Assembly: GCF_001426685.1 (NCBI RefSeq) | Contig: NZ_LMFB01000016.1 | Coordinates: 69,895-133,894, forward strand | Source: Rhizobium sp. Root483D2 | Lineage (GTDB): Bacteria > Pseudomonadota > Alphaproteobacteria > Rhizobiales > Rhizobiaceae | Length of the DNA stretch: 64,000 nt | Direction: 5' to 3' | Shown here: one piece after another, positions 26,070 to 33,595 of the stretch | Position numbering within the stretch: position 1 is the first letter of the stretch | Layout: each line of letters begins with the position of its first letter | Program-made: the position numbers and the translations under genes | The notes under the pieces: model-generated | Databases searched by the model: none | The model's input: the letters and a program-made list of their open reading frames with translations, nothing else | What the model was told of the DNA's origin: nothing

Positions 26070-26864
26070 TTGCCCGAGATCGATGCCTTTACCGAAAATC
26101 TGCGCTTTGCCTGCGCCACGCGGCCATCGATTTCGCAGATCTGCCGGGAGATCGGCATCAACCGCCAGCAGTTCAACCGCTATATTTCCGGCGAGGCGCG
26201 GCCATCGGCGCACAATCTTTCCCGCATCGCCGCCTTCTTCGGCGTCGGTTCGCAGGACTTCTTTCTGGCCGCGGCCGCCTTCCAGACACGCATGACGCGC
26301 CCGGATCAGCGCAGGGTCGATGGCGGACTGTTGCTGGAAGGGCTTCCTGGCGATCTGCCGTCGCTTCGAAGGCATCTGGGTTATTATCAGACCTACCATC
26401 TTTCGCCCTCCTGGCCGGGGCTGGTCGTCTGTTCCTGTGCAAGGCTGATGGAAGACAACGGTTCGGTTCAGGTCAAATCGATCGAGCGCATCCGCGACGC
26501 GGCCCATGAGATCCGGCAATATTCGAAATATATCGGGCTGGCGGCCTATCTGCGAAACCGCATCTTCATCACCGAGCGCAGCGTCAGCCGGCAGCCGATG
26601 ATGTCGCAGACCATCCTGGTGCCGTTCGAGGTGCACCAGCGGGTCTATCTGCGCGGGGTGACGATGGGGGTTTCCTGGCGCAAGGAAAACCTGCCTTATG
26701 CTTCGCGTGTCATCTGGCGCTACCTGGGGACCAATCCCGACAAGCGGCAGGTCTTGTCCCGCTGCGGCGTGCTGCCGGAACATTCGCGGCAATTGCCGGC
26801 AACCGTGCGCGGCTATCTCGAAGCACCGCCGTTCAGCATCCTGTCGGTTCCGGAGAATTTCTAA
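26070..26864 (+). CDS. XRE-family transcriptional regulator
   Basis: 264 residues. N-terminal Cro/XRE helix-turn-helix (about 15-68: SISQICREIGINRQQFNRYISGE). A roughly 190-residue C-terminal domain follows that I do not recognise, with no cupin motif visible. A TTG start at 26070 is supported by GGAG eight bases upstream; no ATG in frame precedes the conserved helix. The gene is divergent from the Dpp-type binding protein and CocE-type hydrolase, with two direct repeats in the shared promoter, so local control of those genes is likely. Effector unknown. Confidence 0.78.
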   Translation: MPEIDAFTENLRFACATRPSISQICREIGINRQQFNRYISGEARPSAHNLSRIAAFFGVGSQDFFLAAAAFQTRMTRPDQRRVDGGLLLEGLPGDLPSLRRHLGYYQTYHLSPSWPGLVVCSCARLMEDNGSVQVKSIERIRDAAHEIRQYSKYIGLAAYLRNRIFITERSVSRQPMMSQTILVPFEVHQRVYLRGVTMGVSWRKENLPYASRVIWRYLGTNPDKRQVLSRCGVLPEHSRQLPATVRGYLEAPPFSILSVPENF

Positions 26865-26927
26865 GCCTTCGCATTGGCGTGCGTTTCAGCATAGAGTTTG
26901 GGCGATCGAAGTGGAGAGGAGCTCAGG

Positions 26928-27269
26928 ATGTCGAGGGCCGTTATTGCCGGATGGGTGCTGCTTGGCTTTTCCGCTATGCCGGGTCTTGCCGAAGATGCAC
27001 CAGCTTCGCCGCTGGCCGGCTGCGCATTGTCGGGTGCGTCCAGCGTCTTCATCGGCGGTGCGCCGGCTTTGAGATTATCGGACGTAGTCAATTGCCCGGC
27101 CGATCTCTACGAAGTCGTTCCGGGCATTATGATCGAAGGGCAACCGCTTGTCCGCGTTCGTTCGGGATCATCTGAAAAAGCCGATTGCGCCGCCAAGGGC
27201 GAGATGACGGTGACGGCGAACGGCCAGCCGATGCAGCGGCTCGGCGATGTCAGTTGCACCACGAAATGA
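26928..27269 (+). CDS. Small exported PAAR-like protein
   Basis: 113 residues. Signal peptide about 1-22 (ending PGLAEDA). The mature part has PAAR-like repeats: GASSVFIGGAPALRLSDV, GIMIEGQPLVRV and MTVTANGQPMQRLGDVSC, with Cys residues spaced through it. PAAR proteins normally cap type VI secretion spikes, but this one has a Sec signal and no T6SS neighbours, so that role is doubtful; it may be a free periplasmic protein using the same fold. AGGAG lies six bases before the ATG. It stands alone, followed by a strong terminator. Confidence 0.65.
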   Translation: MSRAVIAGWVLLGFSAMPGLAEDAPASPLAGCALSGASSVFIGGAPALRLSDVVNCPADLYEVVPGIMIEGQPLVRVRSGSSEKADCAAKGEMTVTANGQPMQRLGDVSCTTK

Positions 27270-27287
27270 CCGGCTGATCGCCGTTTC

Positions 27288-27313
27288 TTCCCTTCGCGGA
27301 TGCGCGAAGGGAA
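27288..27313. terminator. Hairpin terminator
   Basis: TTCCCTTCGCG and CGCGAAGGGAA form a perfect 11-bp stem with a GATG loop, with GGGGGTTTTCG following on the plus strand. It separates the PAAR-like gene from the convergent Dpp ATPase gene. Confidence 0.7.
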
Positions 27314-27329
27314 GGGGGTTTTCGTTTCG

Positions 27330-28979
27330 TCAGTTGCCGGCGCTTGCCATCCGGCGGGTGGTCAGGACTTTTTCCAGCCAGCCGATTTCCATCTCCGGAA
27401 CCGATTTCAACAACAGGTCGGTATAGTCGTCGAACGGTGGCGAGAGCACTTTCGACTTCGGCCCGAAGCGCACGAGTTTGCCGCGATGCATGACGGCGAC
27501 GGAGTCTGCAATCGCCCGGACGATGGCGATGTCATGGGTGATAAAGACATAGGAAACAGCGGTTTCCTCCTGCAGCCTCAGAAGAAGATTCAAGATGCCT
27601 TCAGCCACCAGCGGGTCGAGCGCCGAGGTCGGCTCGTCGCAGAGGATCAGTTCCGGTTTTGCCGCCAGCGCCCTTGCGATCGCCACGCGCTGCTTCTGGC
27701 CACCCGAAAGTTCGGCCGGATAGCGGTCGAGGAAACGGTCGCCCATTTCGATCTGGTCGAGCAGCTGTTTCACCCGCTCCGTCTTCTTCGCCCCATGTAG
27801 GCCATAGTAGAAGGAGATCGGACGGCCGATGATGTCGCGCACCGTCTGGCGCGGGTTCATCGCGGTGTCGGCCATCTGGTAGATCATCTGCACCCGGCGA
27901 AGCTCTTCCTTGGTGCGGCTTCTCAGCGCCTTTGGAAGCTCCTTGCCATCGAAGGTGATCGTGCCCTCTGAAGGCGGCAGGAGGCCGGTGATGACGCGCG
28001 CCAGCGTCGACTTGCCGGAGCCGCTTTCCCCGACGATCGCCAGCGTCTGGCCCTTGGGCAGATGCATGGAGACGTCGTGCAGCACCTTGAAGCCATTGGC
28101 GTAACCGGCGCTTATATGCTCGATCTTCAAAAGCGTGTTGGTCTGGTCACGGGCCTCCTCGCGCTTGGTCTGGCGGACACTGACGAGCGCGCGGGTATAG
28201 TCCTCGTTGGGGGCCTCGATGATCTGCTTGGTCGTGCCGTATTCGATGGTCTTGCCGTGGCGCAGCACCATGATGTCGTCGGAAATCTGGGCGACGACGG
28301 CAAGGTCATGGGTGATGTAAAGAGCCGCCGTATGCGTCTCCTCGATCGCGTGCTTGATGGCGGCCAGCACATCGATCTGTGTGGTGACGTCAAGTGCCGT
28401 GGTCGGCTCGTCGAAGACAATCAGTTCCGGGTTGGGGCAGAGCGCCATGGCGGTCATGGCGCGTTGCAGCTGGCCGCCGGAGACCTGATGCGGATAGCGG
28501 TCGCCGAAGGTTTCGGGATTGGGCAGGCCGAGCACCTGGAACAGATAAAGCGCCCGCTTTTCCGCTTCCGGCCGGGTCATGATCTTGTGGCGCAGGGCCG
28601 CCTCGATCACCTGTTCGCCAAGCTTGTGGGCCGGATTGAAGGCGGCTGCCGCCGATTGCGCGACATAGCAGACCTTGCAGCCGCGGATGGTGCGCACGCC
28701 GTCGCGGCCAAGCGTCAGGATGTCCTTGCCGTTGAGCAGCACCTGACCGCCGGTAATGGCGGCACCGCCGCGGCCATAGGCGAGCGCAGACAGGCCGATG
28801 GTGGACTTGCCGGCACCGCTTTCGCCGATCAGTCCGAGCACCTTGCCCTTCTCGACATCGAAGGAGACGTTTTCGACCAGGGTCACGGTTTTGGGCGGCT
28901 CGCCCGGCGGATAGCTGGTTGCTTCTATCTTGAGATTCTTGACAGACAGCAGACCATGATTGGGCAAAGATTCAGGCAT
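27330..28979 (-). CDS. Fused Dpp-type ABC transporter ATPase (DppD-DppF in one chain)
   Basis: 549 residues with two complete ATPase halves. The first has Walker A GESGAGKST (about 53-61), VSGGQLQRAM and LIVFDEPTTALD. The second has GESGSGKST (about 317-325), LSGGQKQRV and LILCDEPTSALD. Such fusions (YejF-like) power peptide, nickel or opine importers. The start overlaps the upstream permease stop by 8 bp. It is the last gene of the operon binding protein - DppB - DppC - ATPase (32491 to 27330). Confidence 0.9.
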   Translation of the reverse strand: MPESLPNHGLLSVKNLKIEATSYPPGEPPKTVTLVENVSFDVEKGKVLGLIGESGAGKSTIGLSALAYGRGGAAITGGQVLLNGKDILTLGRDGVRTIRGCKVCYVAQSAAAAFNPAHKLGEQVIEAALRHKIMTRPEAEKRALYLFQVLGLPNPETFGDRYPHQVSGGQLQRAMTAMALCPNPELIVFDEPTTALDVTTQIDVLAAIKHAIEETHTAALYITHDLAVVAQISDDIMVLRHGKTIEYGTTKQIIEAPNEDYTRALVSVRQTKREEARDQTNTLLKIEHISAGYANGFKVLHDVSMHLPKGQTLAIVGESGSGKSTLARVITGLLPPSEGTITFDGKELPKALRSRTKEELRRVQMIYQMADTAMNPRQTVRDIIGRPISFYYGLHGAKKTERVKQLLDQIEMGDRFLDRYPAELSGGQKQRVAIARALAAKPELILCDEPTSALDPLVAEGILNLLLRLQEETAVSYVFITHDIAIVRAIADSVAVMHRGKLVRFGPKSKVLSPPFDDYTDLLLKSVPEMEIGWLEKVLTTRRMASAGN

Positions 28980-29799
28980 CGCCGCGCCCTCCCTTGAGGC
29001 TCGAGGTACGCTTCATCAGCCAGTCGACGACAAGATTGACGCAGATGGCAAGACCGGCGATGGCGCCGCCCGGCACAAGGGCTGCCGAGATGCCGAAGAT
29101 GATGCCGTCCTTGTTGTCCTTGACCATGCCGCCCCAGTCGGCGGCCGGCGGCTGGATGCCGAGGCCGAGGAAGGAGAGGGTGGAGAGAAACAGGATGGAA
29201 AAGGCAAAGCGCAGGCCGAATTCCGCCAGAAGCGGTGAGAGCGTGTTGGGCAGGATTTCCCGGAAGATGATCCAGCGCGTGCCTTCGCCGCGAAGCCGCG
29301 CCGCCTCGACGAATTCCATGACCGCCACATCCAGCGCCACGGCCCGGCCGATGCGGAAGACGCGGGTACTGTCGAGGATGGCCATGACGAGGATCAGGAT
29401 CCACAGCTGCTGCGGCAGCACGGCGAGCACGACCAGCGCAAAGATCAGCGTCGGGATTGCCATCATCAGATCGTTGAAGCGCGAGAATATCTGATCGACG
29501 AGGCCGCCGGTGACGGCTGCCGTGAACGACAGGAGCATGCCGAGCGAAAACGAGATGACGGTGGCCGCAAGGGCGACAAAGATCGTGGTTCGCGCGCCAA
29601 AAATCAGGCGGGACAAAAGGTCCCGGCCGAGATTGTCGGTGCCGAGCAGGAAGTCGCCGCCCATTGGAAGCCAGATATCGCCGACGACATCGCGTTCGCC
29701 GAACGGCGCGATCCAGGGCGCGAAGATGGCGCAGAACAGGGCCACGGCAATGCCGATCAGCCCGACCCAGGCGCTGAGGGGAATGGAGCTCAATCTCAT
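28972..29799 (-). CDS. Dpp-type ABC transporter permease, DppC subunit
   Basis: 275 residues, six membrane segments. The N-terminal region has the DppC/OppC pattern GTDNLGRDLLSRLIFGARTT, and the EAA loop is EAARLRGEGTRWIIFREILPN. It overlaps the upstream DppB stop by 4 bp and the downstream ATPase start by 8 bp. Inner-membrane half-channel of the importer; substrate not determinable from the permease. Confidence 0.9.
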   Translation of the reverse strand: MRLSSIPLSAWVGLIGIAVALFCAIFAPWIAPFGERDVVGDIWLPMGGDFLLGTDNLGRDLLSRLIFGARTTIFVALAATVISFSLGMLLSFTAAVTGGLVDQIFSRFNDLMMAIPTLIFALVVLAVLPQQLWILILVMAILDSTRVFRIGRAVALDVAVMEFVEAARLRGEGTRWIIFREILPNTLSPLLAEFGLRFAFSILFLSTLSFLGLGIQPPAADWGGMVKDNKDGIIFGISAALVPGGAIAGLAICVNLVVDWLMKRTSSLKGGRGDA

Positions 29800-30902
29800 C
29801 GTGGATGCCTCAATCTCGGATTGGCGAGGATGGCGAGAATATCCGCAGCCATGTTGAGGAAAATGTAGAAGGCGGCAAAGATCAGGCCGCAGGCCTGCAC
29901 CACCGGCATATCGCGCACCGTGACCGCATCGACCATGTACTGGCCCATGCCCGGATAGACGAACACCACTTCCACCACGACGACACCGACCACGAGATAG
30001 GCGAGGTTGAGTGCAATGACATTGATGACGGGGGCGACGGCGTTGGGCGCGGCGTGCCTGGCAATGATGCGGAAGGCGCTGAGCCCCTTCAGTTCCGCCG
30101 TCTCGACATAGGCGGATGCCATGACGTTGAGGATGGCGGCGCGGGTCATGCGCATCATATGGGCGAGAACGACCAGCACCAGCGTTGCCACCGGCAGGGC
30201 GATGGCCGAGAGCCGCTCTCCGAAGGTCATGCCGTCATAGACGGTGGCAGGGAAGGTTGCGACCCCCATCTGCACCGCAAAGAACAGAATGAGCAGATAG
30301 CCGACAAAGAATTCTGGCAACGAGATCGCCGCGAGCGAGATCACGTTGATGATCTTGTCAGGCAGCCGGTTTCGATATTGCACGGCGAGCATGCCAAGCC
30401 CGACCGCCAGCGGAACCGAGATGATCGCGGCGAAGAAGGCGAGAAACAGCGAGTTGCCAAGCCGGTTGCCGATCTGCTCGCTGACGGAATTGCGGCTTGC
30501 CCAGGATTTCCCGAAATCGCCCTGCAATGCGTTGCCAAGCCAACTGACATAGCGTTCCGTCACCGGACGGTCGAGGCCGAGATCCTTGCGGATGTTTTCC
30601 ACGGCCTGCGGCGTTGCCGACTGACCGAGATAGGTCGTGGCAAAGTCACCGGGCAGCGCTTCGACGCCGCCGAAGATCATCAGCGACACGGCAAAAAGGA
30701 GACCAACGCTGAGACCCAGCCGCTGGAGGATGAGCGCCGCCAAAGGGCGGCGAAAGGTGAAACGGCGCCAGAACGTGCCGGTGACGGCCCCGGTTGGGGG
30801 CGTCACCATGGTTCCGGAAACGGATGCCTGCTGCGAGAGGCCTTCGCCTCCCGCAGCAGTTCCCGTTGTGTGCGCCGGACCCGTGACCGGTCCGCCCGCC
30901 AT
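29796..30902 (-). CDS. Dpp-type ABC transporter permease, DppB subunit, with N-terminal extension
   Basis: 368 residues. The DppB core (six membrane segments; GLDRPVTERYVSWL, then YVETAELKGLSAFRIIARHAAPN as the EAA loop) begins only at about residue 55. The first 45 residues are a Gly/Thr/Pro-rich tail not typical of the family. The start (ATG at 30902) shares a base with the binding-protein stop (TGATG), which supports this long form. A shorter start inside cannot be excluded. Pairs with DppC. Confidence 0.86.
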   Translation of the reverse strand: MAGGPVTGPAHTTGTAAGGEGLSQQASVSGTMVTPPTGAVTGTFWRRFTFRRPLAALILQRLGLSVGLLFAVSLMIFGGVEALPGDFATTYLGQSATPQAVENIRKDLGLDRPVTERYVSWLGNALQGDFGKSWASRNSVSEQIGNRLGNSLFLAFFAAIISVPLAVGLGMLAVQYRNRLPDKIINVISLAAISLPEFFVGYLLILFFAVQMGVATFPATVYDGMTFGERLSAIALPVATLVLVVLAHMMRMTRAAILNVMASAYVETAELKGLSAFRIIARHAAPNAVAPVINVIALNLAYLVVGVVVVEVVFVYPGMGQYMVDAVTVRDMPVVQACGLIFAAFYIFLNMAADILAILANPRLRHPR

Positions 30903-32491
30903 CAGGCGTCGAGCCAGACGCGAGTTGCAACGTAGCCGTTCGACATGTCGTTGCCGATATCGTGGACGTAGCCCTTCACCTTCTTGGAGGAGGCATTCAC
31001 GAAATCGTTGAACATCGGCAGGATCAGGCCGCCTTCGTCGCGAACCATCATGGCCATGGAGCGGTACATTTCCTTGCGCTTGGCCTCATCCAGTTCCGAG
31101 CGGGCTTCGAGCAGAACCTTGTCGAAGTCGGGACGCAGGAAGCGTGTGTCGTTCCAGTCGGCGCTTGAAAGGTAAGCCGTCGAGTACATCTGGTCCTGGG
31201 TCGGGCGGCCGCCCCAATAAGAGGTCGAGAACGGCTGGACATTCCAGACATTCGACCAATAGCCGTCGCCGGGTTCACGCTTCACCTCGATGCCGATACC
31301 GGCCTTCTTGGCGCTTTCCTGATACAGCACTGCCGCATCGACGGCGCCCGGGAAGGCGACATCCGACGTGCGCAGCAGGACCTGACCGCTATGGCCGGAC
31401 TTCTTGTAATGGAAGGCGGCCTTGTCGGGGTCATAGGCGCGCTGCTCGATGCCTTCGGGGAAGAGCGCATAGGTCGAGTTGATCGGGAAGTCGTTGCCGA
31501 CCTTGCCGAAGCCGCCCAGCACCTTTTCCAGCATCGCTTCGCGGTCCATCGCATATTTCAAGGCGAGCCGCAGGTCGTTATTGTCGAACGGTGCGGTGTT
31601 GCAATGCATGATGAAGACGTAGTGACCGCGTCCCGACGTCGAGAGAATATCGACGGTCGGCGCCCGCTTCAGGAGATCGACCGTCTTCGGGCTGACGCGG
31701 TTGATATAATGCACCTGGCCGGAGGAGAGGGCGGCGATACGCGCTGTCGCGTCGTTCATCGCAATCATCTCGACGGAATCGACGTAGCCACGATCCTGGC
31801 GCCAGTCGTCCTTGTTGCGCTCGAAGGTGGCGCGCACGCCGGCCTCGAAGCTCGCGACCTTGAAGGGGCCGGTGCCGATCATTGCGTTTGGATCGTCGAG
31901 GCCGCCATTCGGCTGGATGACGAGATGGTAATCGGTGAGGAGCAGCGGCAGGTCGGCATTGCCTTCCGTCAGCACCAGCACCAGCTTGTCGCCGTCAGCC
32001 TTGATTTCCTTGATCGATTTCATGACGCCGAGAGCGCCCGATTCCGATTTCTCGTCGGTATGACGCTGCAGGGTCTTGATGACGTCCTCGACGGTCAGTT
32101 CCTTGCCGTCGTGGAATTTCACGCCCTTGCGGATCGTGAACGTCCAGGTGGACGCATCTGCCGACGGCTCCCAGGATTCGGCGAGTGCTGCAACGGGCTG
32201 GCCGGTCAGCGGATCGGATTCGACGAGCATGTCGCCCCAGTTGCGGCCGACGACGAACATGAACTGCGAGAGCGCCTTGGCCGGATCCTTCGAATCGGTG
32301 GCGGCTGCGCCTTCGAGACCAAGCTTGAGATGGCCGCCGCGCTTGGGCTCCTGCGCCGCAGCGCTTGAGGCAAACAAGGTGCTGGCGCTGGAGAGCGCGA
32401 CACCGGCGGCCACAGTGCGGCCGATGAATTCACGCCGGTTCATCTTGCCCATCATGACCTGATTGGCGAGGTAGTTCTTGTAATCACTCAT
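30902..32491 (-). CDS. Dpp-type ABC transporter binding protein (family 5), copy 2
   Basis: 529 residues, the same length as the paralogue at 24354-25943 and clearly similar throughout. An NRREFIG twin-arginine-type motif and hydrophobic stretch make up the export signal, ending near SSAAAQE. The family-5 binding-protein body follows (GVKFHDGKELTVEDV; AMDREAMLEKVLGG; VWNVQPFSTSYWGGRPTQDQ). The ATG at 32491 is preceded by AGGGGA; the extended frame to 32545 is not supported. It is the first gene of the Dpp permease/ATPase operon. Peptides or betaine-type compounds are possible substrates; context does not decide. Confidence 0.87.
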   Translation of the reverse strand: MSDYKNYLANQVMMGKMNRREFIGRTVAAGVALSSASTLFASSAAAQEPKRGGHLKLGLEGAAATDSKDPAKALSQFMFVVGRNWGDMLVESDPLTGQPVAALAESWEPSADASTWTFTIRKGVKFHDGKELTVEDVIKTLQRHTDEKSESGALGVMKSIKEIKADGDKLVLVLTEGNADLPLLLTDYHLVIQPNGGLDDPNAMIGTGPFKVASFEAGVRATFERNKDDWRQDRGYVDSVEMIAMNDATARIAALSSGQVHYINRVSPKTVDLLKRAPTVDILSTSGRGHYVFIMHCNTAPFDNNDLRLALKYAMDREAMLEKVLGGFGKVGNDFPINSTYALFPEGIEQRAYDPDKAAFHYKKSGHSGQVLLRTSDVAFPGAVDAAVLYQESAKKAGIGIEVKREPGDGYWSNVWNVQPFSTSYWGGRPTQDQMYSTAYLSSADWNDTRFLRPDFDKVLLEARSELDEAKRKEMYRSMAMMVRDEGGLILPMFNDFVNASSKKVKGYVHDIGNDMSNGYVATRVWLDA

Positions 32492-32803
32492 TCCCCTGTT
32501 CCTTTTTGTTGAATGGCTTTGCGCCGTTTTCTTTATTGTTTTCAATCGTTGCCGATCGTGTGTTCCTAGAATGCATGCCCGAAGGCAGGTAGGCCATCAC
32601 TTATGCGGCGTGGTTTGCCGCGATCGCGCCTTTCGTAAAATGGGTGTTTCTGATGCCGAAAACCCTGTTAAAATTAATGGTATCTCGTGAGAGAGGGTCT
32701 GTATTCATCTAAAAAATGCTCAGTTTTCATAAGTCTGGCTTATGATGGGAGCCGAATGACGTTGTCTCCCGGCTTTCCCTTGCCTTTGCGTGGTGCCCAG
32801 CCG
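32492..32803. promoter_or_regulatory. 312-bp promoter gap with a CATAAG/CTTATG palindrome
   Basis: No gene is visible here. The gap separates the stop of the enoyl-CoA hydratase gene (minus strand) from the binding-protein gene. A perfect 17-bp palindrome CATAAG-TCTGG-CTTATG lies at 32729-32745, and A/T-rich promoter-like sequence (TGTTAAAATTAATGG) at about 32667. The palindrome is a candidate operator for the Dpp operon. Confidence 0.45.
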
Positions 32804-33595
32804 TTATTTCCCCTTCCAGACCGGGTCGCGCTTTTCCGAAAAGGCCCTTGCGCCCTCCAGCTGGTCGTCGCTCGAATAGAGGATGTCGACCGTCTTGAAC
32901 TGGCGCTTGGTGATCTTGTTCATCGTCGTCTGGAAATCCTCGCCCTCGGCCGCGCGCACCACTTCCTTGATGGCAGCATAGACCAGCGGCGGGCCGCTTT
33001 CGAGCAGGCGGGCGAGCTCCCAGGCGCGCTCCATCAATGTATCAGCGGCGATGATCTCGTTGACGAAGCCCCAGCGATGGGCTTCCGCCGCATCCAGCCA
33101 GCGGCCGGTAAAGAGCATGTCCATGGCGATATGATAGGGGATACGCTTGGGCAATTTGATCGAGGCGGCATCGGCGACGGTGCCAGAGCGGATTTCCGGC
33201 AGCGCAAAACTCGCGTGTTCTGCAGCCAGGATCATGTCGGCCGATAGCGCGATTTCCAGCCCGCCGCCGCAGCAGATGCCGTTGATCGCCGCAATCACCG
33301 GCTTGTTGAGATCGCGCAGTTCCTGCAGGCCACCAAAGCCGCCAATGCCATAGTCGCCATCGACAGCGTCGCCGCCGGCCGCAGCCTTCAGATCCCATCC
33401 CGGACAGAAGAATTTTTCACCCGCGCCGGTAATGATGGCGACGCGCAACGTGTCGTCGTCGCGAAAACCGGCAAAGATTTCGCCCATGATGCGGCTGGTC
33501 ACAAGATCGATCGCGTTGGCCTTCGGCCGGTCGATGGTGACTTCGAGAATGCCGCCTTCGCGGCGCGTTCTGATAGGTCCGGTCATAGGCGTCAT
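32804..33595 (-). CDS. Enoyl-CoA hydratase/isomerase family protein, probable crotonobetainyl-CoA hydratase (CaiD-like)
   Basis: 263 residues, crotonase fold. The oxyanion-hole region reads INGICCGGGLEIALSADMILAAEHASFALPEIRSGTV, with Glu in the LPEIRSG motif as expected for hydratases and CaiD. In context it would add water to crotonobetainyl-CoA to give carnitinyl-CoA. The ATG at 33595 overlaps the acyl-CoA synthetase stop by 4 bp (an in-frame ATG at 33586 is the alternative). It is the last gene of the carnitine-type operon. Crotonases are hard to assign by sequence alone; substrate is inferred from neighbours. Confidence 0.8.
   Translation of the reverse strand: MTPMTGPIRTRREGGILEVTIDRPKANAIDLVTSRIMGEIFAGFRDDDTLRVAIITGAGEKFFCPGWDLKAAAGGDAVDGDYGIGGFGGLQELRDLNKPVIAAINGICCGGGLEIALSADMILAAEHASFALPEIRSGTVADAASIKLPKRIPYHIAMDMLFTGRWLDAAEAHRWGFVNEIIAADTLMERAWELARLLESGPPLVYAAIKEVVRAAEGEDFQTTMNKITKRQFKTVDILYSSDDQLEGARAFSEKRDPVWKGK

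Noticed and set aside
26928..27269. Type VI secretion spike tip
   Set aside because: The PAAR-like protein has a Sec signal peptide and there are no T6SS genes around it.
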